A DNA stretch of 64,000 nucleotides, from contig NC_077242.1 in the NCBI RefSeq assembly GCF_947179165.1, positions 24,319,097-24,383,096 of the forward strand, given 5' to 3'. Positions 58,641 to 64,000 of the stretch are shown here, in pieces. A model generated the notes under the pieces. It saw nothing but the letters and a program-made list of their open reading frames with translations. It was not told where the DNA came from and did no database searches. The stretch's first letter is position 1. Each line of letters opens with the position of its first letter. This DNA is from Solanum dulcamara (taxonomy: Eukaryota > Streptophyta > Magnoliopsida > Solanales > Solanaceae). Both the position numbers and the translations under genes were made by a program.

Positions 58641-58850
58641 CCACGTGGAAGCCTAGGAAAGTGCCACATGGCAGAAGGTGACCCACCTTCTTGGGTTCAA
58701 GAAGGTGACCCACCTACTGGGGGGTGGGCCCCACCAAGGACACGTGGCAGCCTAGGAGGCAAGGCTTAGATCTGTGGCCTAATAAAGGCTGGACACGTGT
58801 CACCCTATGGGGATGACACGTGTCACCTCCAAAGACACCCTATATATATG
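58641..58850 (+). promoter_or_regulatory. Element D LTR promoter: CACGTG cluster and TATA box
   Basis: CACGTG cores are at 58642-58647, 58741-58746, 58794-58799 and 58817-58822. TATATATATG follows at 58841-58850, about 19 bases after the last core. This is the clearest promoter layout of the three family LTRs. The transcription start would lie near 58870-58885. Confidence 0.65.
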
Positions 58851-59984
58851 TGTATTTTGACTAACTACTTCAGTTCCTCATCCAAAACTTAGCCAAAAGC
58901 TGAAGAATTTGGAGAGCAAAGGAACATAGCTACGGATGGCTTCCTTTAAAGGTGAGTCTCCAATTTTATTCCGCGAATTAATTATATACGGTGTTCCTCA
59001 AGCATGTGGGGAGGTATATGTGTATTTTATGAAGCCTACGAAACCATATCTTTAGCTTTACACTTGGAACAAATAAGAGAAAGTTGAAGGAAAAACGTTG
59101 GAGGGCAAGAAGAGGAGCTACGGGTTTGGGGCTGCCAAGGTAAGCCTCCAAGTTTCATTCCATAAATTAATTATTTAAAGTATTATATGGTTATATAATG
59201 CTGTTTTATAAAAAAATTACAATTTGTGGCAGAGGAAAAGGGACACAAATAGTCCGTCCCAATTCAGCACATCAAGAAGTTTCCGAGATGCAGTTTTGGC
59301 AAGTTTTTGCCAATTTCGGGTAAGGTAAGGTTTCTCCTTTCAATTTGGACTTTATGGTGTTTTTATGTAGTGGGTTAAACGAACTATAGGTGGCTGTAAA
59401 TGTGAAAATGTCATATAAGTGCTTGACGTCGAAGACAATCTAAATTGAAGTCGTTATAGTTAAATTGTCGTCGAAGTAAAGTGTTGTGCTTGTGGTGTGC
59501 TGTTGCAGGTGTGTGGAGGTTTGTTTCCGGGAATAAATGTGTTCTAAAAGGGGTGTGGTTTCTATTGGTTTCAGCCACACGACCCCTCATTTCGTATAAT
59601 TAAAGGCTTTGCGAAATAAAGACTAGAAACCCTATTTTGGTGTCGTAATTTTCAGCAAGCTGTTTGGAGCTTATGTTATGTAATATTTCCATGTTTTATG
59701 TGTATATATGCTGAAGGGTGTGGTTTTTAGTTGGATTTAGTGATTAGAGATGTAATTGGAAATTCGGATAGGGCATATTATAGGGGAGATGCTGCCCAAT
59801 TTTCATTAACGCCTTAACTAATTAAAGAACTAGTCGAGGAGACAAACAAGGAAATAGGTTCCATGAATACTAAGGTGCAACTTAAGGTGCTGGAAATTCA
59901 ATAGTGGTTGATATTCGTATTACTTCCGTGTTAAATAGGTTTGGAGGACGATGACATGAATATGATTAAGAGAAGTCCATACGA

Positions 59985-60395
59985 GGTATGTGAAGCTTTC
60001 TCTTGGCATGTTTTGGCATAAGTATGTACAACTATCTTTTTTTCCTTTTGGTCAAGTCTTAGCCTTAAGTGAATTGTATGTGGAATGTGGGGGTAATTCT
60101 ATTTCCATAACTCTAAGTACGCCTCATAATCCCTGTCCACTGCTTAGTATTGGAACTCCTGCAAGAATAGAGTATTGCTTATTAAGGCTTCTACGTGTTA
60201 AAAAGTATTGTATGGAAAGCTAACTCTCCTTTCTTTTGATATGTACTTGGTATGAAAGTGAGTTTATGATTCCATAGTTGTTCACTGAGCCCCAGGATGG
60301 GCCGGATATGAAATATATACATGACGACCACATGAAGGAAAGTACAGACTATATAGAGCTTATTCTCTTTCTTTTTCTGGCATGTCTTAGTTGTA
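59985..60395 (+). repeat. Dispersed AAGCTTTCTCTTGGCATG-type repeats in the D LTR
   Basis: Four degenerate copies, at about 59985-60015, 60026-60060, 60216-60245 and 60352-60390. Each has an A/G-rich start, a CTTTCTC-like pyrimidine block, and GGCATGT or GATATGT. The reverse complements occur in the same order in the other two family LTRs. Confidence 0.65.
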
Positions 60396-61676
60396 AGTTA
60401 AATATGATATGAGCTCCTGGGTAACTCCATTGTTAAGCATCTCTTATTTACTTCTGAATATTGAACTCTTATAGTAGTTGAACTATTTCCCTGTGAACTT
60501 CTATATGTTAAAGAGGTAACCAATGTACAGGCTCCAAGTCTTAAAGACTATATGATAACAAGTGTTTCTGATTCCATAAGAGACTTGTTCTTACCTTTGC
60601 ACATGTTTAGGGTCCCTGAGATTACAACTGACATAGCCTATAATGGCATTAAGAGGACATTCAGGATGATTACACTGCTACTCGTGTCCTCAGATGAAAG
60701 TTTAATCTTCTTATACGGCCAAGTCTCTGATAATGTTTTAAATTGCATATGGTTACTCACTACTCTACTCGTGCATACTGTAACCCCTCTATCACTGAGT
60801 CTCAAGCCAGGGCATATTCTCATGCACAGTTCACTGCATTATCCACTGAGTCCTTCACTAGCAGGCCAGGGCATGTATGTATTTATATGATGATGTGTTG
60901 TAATAAGGTGGTGATGGCACTGGGTCTATGTTGGTTTTACATATGTATCCACCGGATCCCTGATACGGCTAGCTATATGGTATAATTTGAGCATGCATGC
61001 TTTTATAAATCACAAAGTACAGGTACAGATTCCTTGTATGACATTTTATCCCCTGCTTCTCTATTTCATAGATACTTCCAGTTGTGCTATGTTATGTTTT
61101 ACATACTCAGTACATATGTCGTACTGACCCTTTTTCTCAAGGGGCTGTATTTCATGCCCGCAGGTACAAATACAGGTTTTAGGAGTCTGCCAGCTTAGGA
61201 TTCCGCTCAGCTTAGCTGGAAGAGGCTACATTGTATCGGAGCCTAATTTTTGGCACTGGTCATTGATGTATAGTATTATTTTATTATTCAGGGGTATGGT
61301 AGGGGCCTTATCCCGCCATATGTTGTTATTAATATTGTTAGAGGTCTGCAAACATGTTTGTGTGAGTTGTATATGTCAGTTTTGTTTAGCTGGATCTATA
61401 TGATGTATTGTACGTGTTGTTACATTATGGCAGCCTTGTCGGCTTGCATGCCCTTTCATGTTATAATTTAAATAAAAGAGACTACAGATATATGAAATGC
61501 TATGACCTATGGGGGTTCTCATATACGTTTCATGTTGTTTGTAGTCTAGTTTGACTACACTTGATGTATATGCATTACGTGTCTATAATTTGACTTGGCC
61601 ACAGCTGATAAATATATATACGGGCGATCCAGATCGGACCCCAGTCACAGCCTACGGGGTTGGGTCTTGACAGAAG

Positions 61677-61688
61677 TGGTATCAGAGC
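61677..61688 (+). promoter_or_regulatory. Element D primer binding site (tRNA-iMet)
   Basis: TGGTATCAGAGC, a perfect 12-base match to the plant initiator-Met tRNA site, four bases after the LTR. Confidence 0.93.
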
Positions 61689-64000
61689 AGTTTGTCATTG
61701 GATTGTCTGCAGACCGTGTCTAGTAGATCTTGATTATCGATGTATTGCACGCCATATCTATAAACAGGAAGCTACAGGATTTGTAGGATGTTACTTTTCT
61801 TTCATATCTGAGATCTTGCTATAGATCCGAGTCATAGGAATATCCCGTATACTAACCTTGGATCTTAATAAAAGGAAGTAATTGATGACATGGGAAGTTA
61901 TGGAGCACGCAGGTAAGTAAAGTAAAGATACAAAAAATATCCGTTGGATAAGGTATTGACATGTGCTTGTAATATAAGGGGCGAAACCTGAAAGGAAAAT
62001 AGATAGAAAAGTGCAACAGATGCAGTTCACAATTAAACATATGAGGTAAGTCCATTATTTCTATATTATTGTTGATATTGAATGCCTTGTATGGTTGTGA
62101 TATGAGATGATATTGAAAGCCCTGTGTGGCTGTGATATGATATAAATGTATATATATTGGCCCTGTGAGGCATTAGTGGTATCTTTTGCGTGCAGGTTGT
62201 GGGATAGTAAGAAACATAGAGGAAACTCTGCCAAAATTTTCCCAGAACAAAGAAAGGGAATAAAACATAGATTCTTAAGATGTCTTGGAAATTGATACCA
62301 AGTACCCCTACTATGTTTAACTAAAGCTGTAAGAGGTACCCTTCAGGTCATCGAAAAGGGGCACCCTTTTTACTTGGAGAATTTTATTTCGGAGAAACAA
62401 AAGCCTATTTAAGTAGTAAAGTTCAGACTACGGTATCTCCAGTCGTATTTGTGTTGTAGGAATATAAATAGAGGGCTCAGGTTGAAGGATAAGATGTACC
62501 GCGATTGAGCTTCACTCTTTTTGAAAAGTACCAAGCTCCAATTGCTAGTTGTAAACTAGATAAGTTTTTCACAACTTGAGGATAAACTCAGAAGGAGCCC
62601 ATGTAGGTCAAGTATTAAGAAGCACTGTGATGTTTAAGGGATTCTAGTTTTCTTCTAACGGTGGTTGGAAAATGGTTTATGATAATAGTTTATTAGTCCT
62701 CCACCAACTAACTGGAGGAAGAAATGCTAACATAAGCACCCTATAGAGATGTTATGAATTGAATATGAGTATGAGCTAAAAGGGGCATACGGTATAAAAA
62801 AATGATACATGTGCACAACGTCACCCCGAAAATAATGGTACCCTTAAAACATAAAGATGGAAAACTTAAGGAATAAATGGCGCAACTTCCATTCACCCTA
62901 AGAAACAAAGGATATAGGTTGGGATAAAGTTACTACTTCAAGAAAACCTTGAATAGTTATCATCGAAATACTAGCACTGCTTAATTGGAAATTGGAACGA
63001 ATATAGGTGCTAAGTAATTCTTGGATGAAGACAAGTAGAAGGTGGCCTTGGACAAGTTGTTCCATGAGTCCCATTACTCAAGTACATAGTAATAGATGAG
63101 GTGTCGCACTATGTATGAAAAGGTTCTCGACGCTGCGTGATTTAGCCAAGGTTCTATACATGGATAGTCAGGTTATAAAATAGGCAGAGAGACGGAGACA
63201 GGATACGATATCAAGTAGATTGGGGAAAGAGATTAGATGAAATTGAGACTGGACATAGAGACATAGAGCAAGGTATAAGCAGATAAAGGTGTTAGGTATC
63301 CTCTAAAGGGGGAAGCCAATAAGAGAATGGCAAAGATAAGGTAAAAGTAATTGATGTGACAGCATATTTAAAATGGATGCTTAAACTTCAATAAGATCTC
63401 TTGCTGAACAAAGTTAGGAAGGTCTGGAAGTCACCAATAGTTGGATGGAAGCCAGAATGCTATGTAAGGAAGTGTTAAGAAGTTTTTAACAAGACCTTGA
63501 ATGACATGACACAAGAAGGTGGGTGTTGATAAAAAGAAAAGGGTATAGCAATGAAAGGATATCGAATAACTCGAGATACTAGGGAGGATAATGACATCAT
63601 GTTAGACCAAAAGCCAAAGTGATGGCTATAAAGTTGGTCACAAAGGGTGTTGCGACAGATGCGTAACCAAGGAAAAAGGAACACAAAACCTCCTATGATA
63701 GGGGATGAGAAGAGCAAAGAGTGAATCAGGGAAAAGAAAGAAGTATAACAAGATGGGGAAATCAAGTTTCAATATGAATAAGATGTGTACAGTAGAATGG
63801 ACTAGGAGATAGAAGGACTACGTCTACCTCCTACAAGCTACAGCAAAATGGTTGTATAACCTACGGGTATGTATATATAAGCATTAGGCTAAGTGAGTAA
63901 GTACCTGACAAAAGGAATAGGGGCTTAATAATGACAAGGCAGCTATGATATTTTGGATACCCCACCAAAAGCTATGAAGATAGGTAAGCTAAACTGGCAG
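61689..64000 (+). other. Element D interior, non-coding as far as visible
   Basis: The first part (to about 61870) is homologous to the element A leader. At the point where A has its MPPRKAK start, D reads unrelated sequence. A short repeated phrase (GATATTGAATGCC, then GTATGGTTGTGATATGA, then GATATTGAAAGCCCTGTGTG) is duplicated at about 62072-62140. No frame longer than 96 codons occurs, and none shows gag, PR, RT or IN motifs in either strand. Confidence 0.6.

Larger units (their letters stand above)
58285..61672 (+). repeat. Element D 5' LTR (3.4 kb)
   Basis: TGTTATACCCCACAC to GGTCTTGACA; 3388 bases. It is collinear with the minus-oriented LTR at 4896-8327 and the solo LTR at 8943-12515. 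U3 is only about 0.56 kb, ending with a CACGTG cluster and TATA box, so R-U5 is about 2.8 kb. A local duplication of about 190 bases is visible: the blocks at about 58913-58985 and 59100-59180 share CTACGG, then GGTRAGYCTCC, then ATTCC and GAATTAATTAT or AAATTAATTAT. Confidence 0.93.
58285..64000 (+). mobile_element. Element D: A-family retrotransposon with no visible coding, runs off the right edge
   Basis: LTR 58285-61672, then a primer site at 61677. The first ~190 bases of the interior match the leader of element A (GCAGACCGTGTCTAGTAGAT here; TAGACCGTGTCTAGTAGAGT in A). Beyond that there is no Gag start or any polyprotein motif to 64000. It is either a non-autonomous derivative or a copy whose coding region starts later. 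The left flank is CATGT (58280-58284); the right flank is out of view. Confidence 0.85.

Noticed and set aside
63475..63765. 96-codon minus-strand frame with hydrophobic, Ser-rich start
   Set aside because: Opposite to the purine-rich strand of the element D interior; composition explains it and no family is recognised.
1..64000. Search for a host gene, rRNA, telomere-type repeat or centromere-type satellite
   Set aside because: No exon-like conserved protein, rRNA segment or TTTAGGG array was found; all supported features are retrotransposon-derived.

Overview
The window looks like repeat-filled heterochromatin or intergenic DNA of a large flowering-plant genome. It is AT-rich. The repeat families (Tekay/Del-type Ty3/gypsy chromoviruses with initiator-Met-tRNA primer sites, an Ogre/Tat-type element with a tRNA-Arg-type primer site, and a SIRE-like Ty1/copia element) and the style of the LTRs suggest Solanaceae; that assignment is from memory of such families and was not searched. 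I found no intact host gene, tRNA, rRNA or CRISPR array. Every protein-like segment is a decayed retrotransposon polyprotein.

Layout. 1-8327: element A, minus strand, a chromovirus with gag-PR-RT-RNase H-IN remnants and one 3.4 kb LTR; its other LTR is off the left edge. 8943-12515: a 3.6 kb solo LTR of the same family with perfect ATAAG target duplications. 12516-15155: anonymous old sequence. 15156-51000: a four-level nest. Element B (minus; ACTAG duplications) has its 5' LTR split by element C1 (plus; 23885-50403; AAACG/AAATG). C1 has its 3' LTR split by element C2 (plus; same family; 29564-49551; GGATT). C2 has its leader split by element E (plus; 31360-42429; TCATA/TCCTA). Removing each layer rejoins the interrupted sequence. 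51300-56530: remnant of a minus-strand copia element F with an extra ORF between RNase H and the 3' LTR. 58285-64000: element D (plus), an LTR of the A family followed by a matching primer site and leader and then by 2.3 kb with no recognisable coding sequence.

Function and history. C2 is the best preserved autonomous-type copy, but it has stops, frameshifts, a lost gag start and a damaged integrase zinc finger. C1 is a deletion derivative. E is an 11 kb non-coding (LARD-like) element with two LTRs, a primer site, a polypurine tract, repeated hairpins and three different minisatellites next to its polypurine tract. D and E would both need proteins from other elements to move. The most interesting signals are the fully bracketed nest, E with its minisatellite cluster and an apparent gene-conversion tract between its LTRs, the A/D autonomous/non-autonomous pairing, and the cluster of CACGTG boxes upstream of the TATA box in all three A-family LTRs.

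Limits: all similarities were judged by eye from the sequence and from memory of these families. Percent identities are rough, and boundaries inside polyproteins are good to tens of bases.
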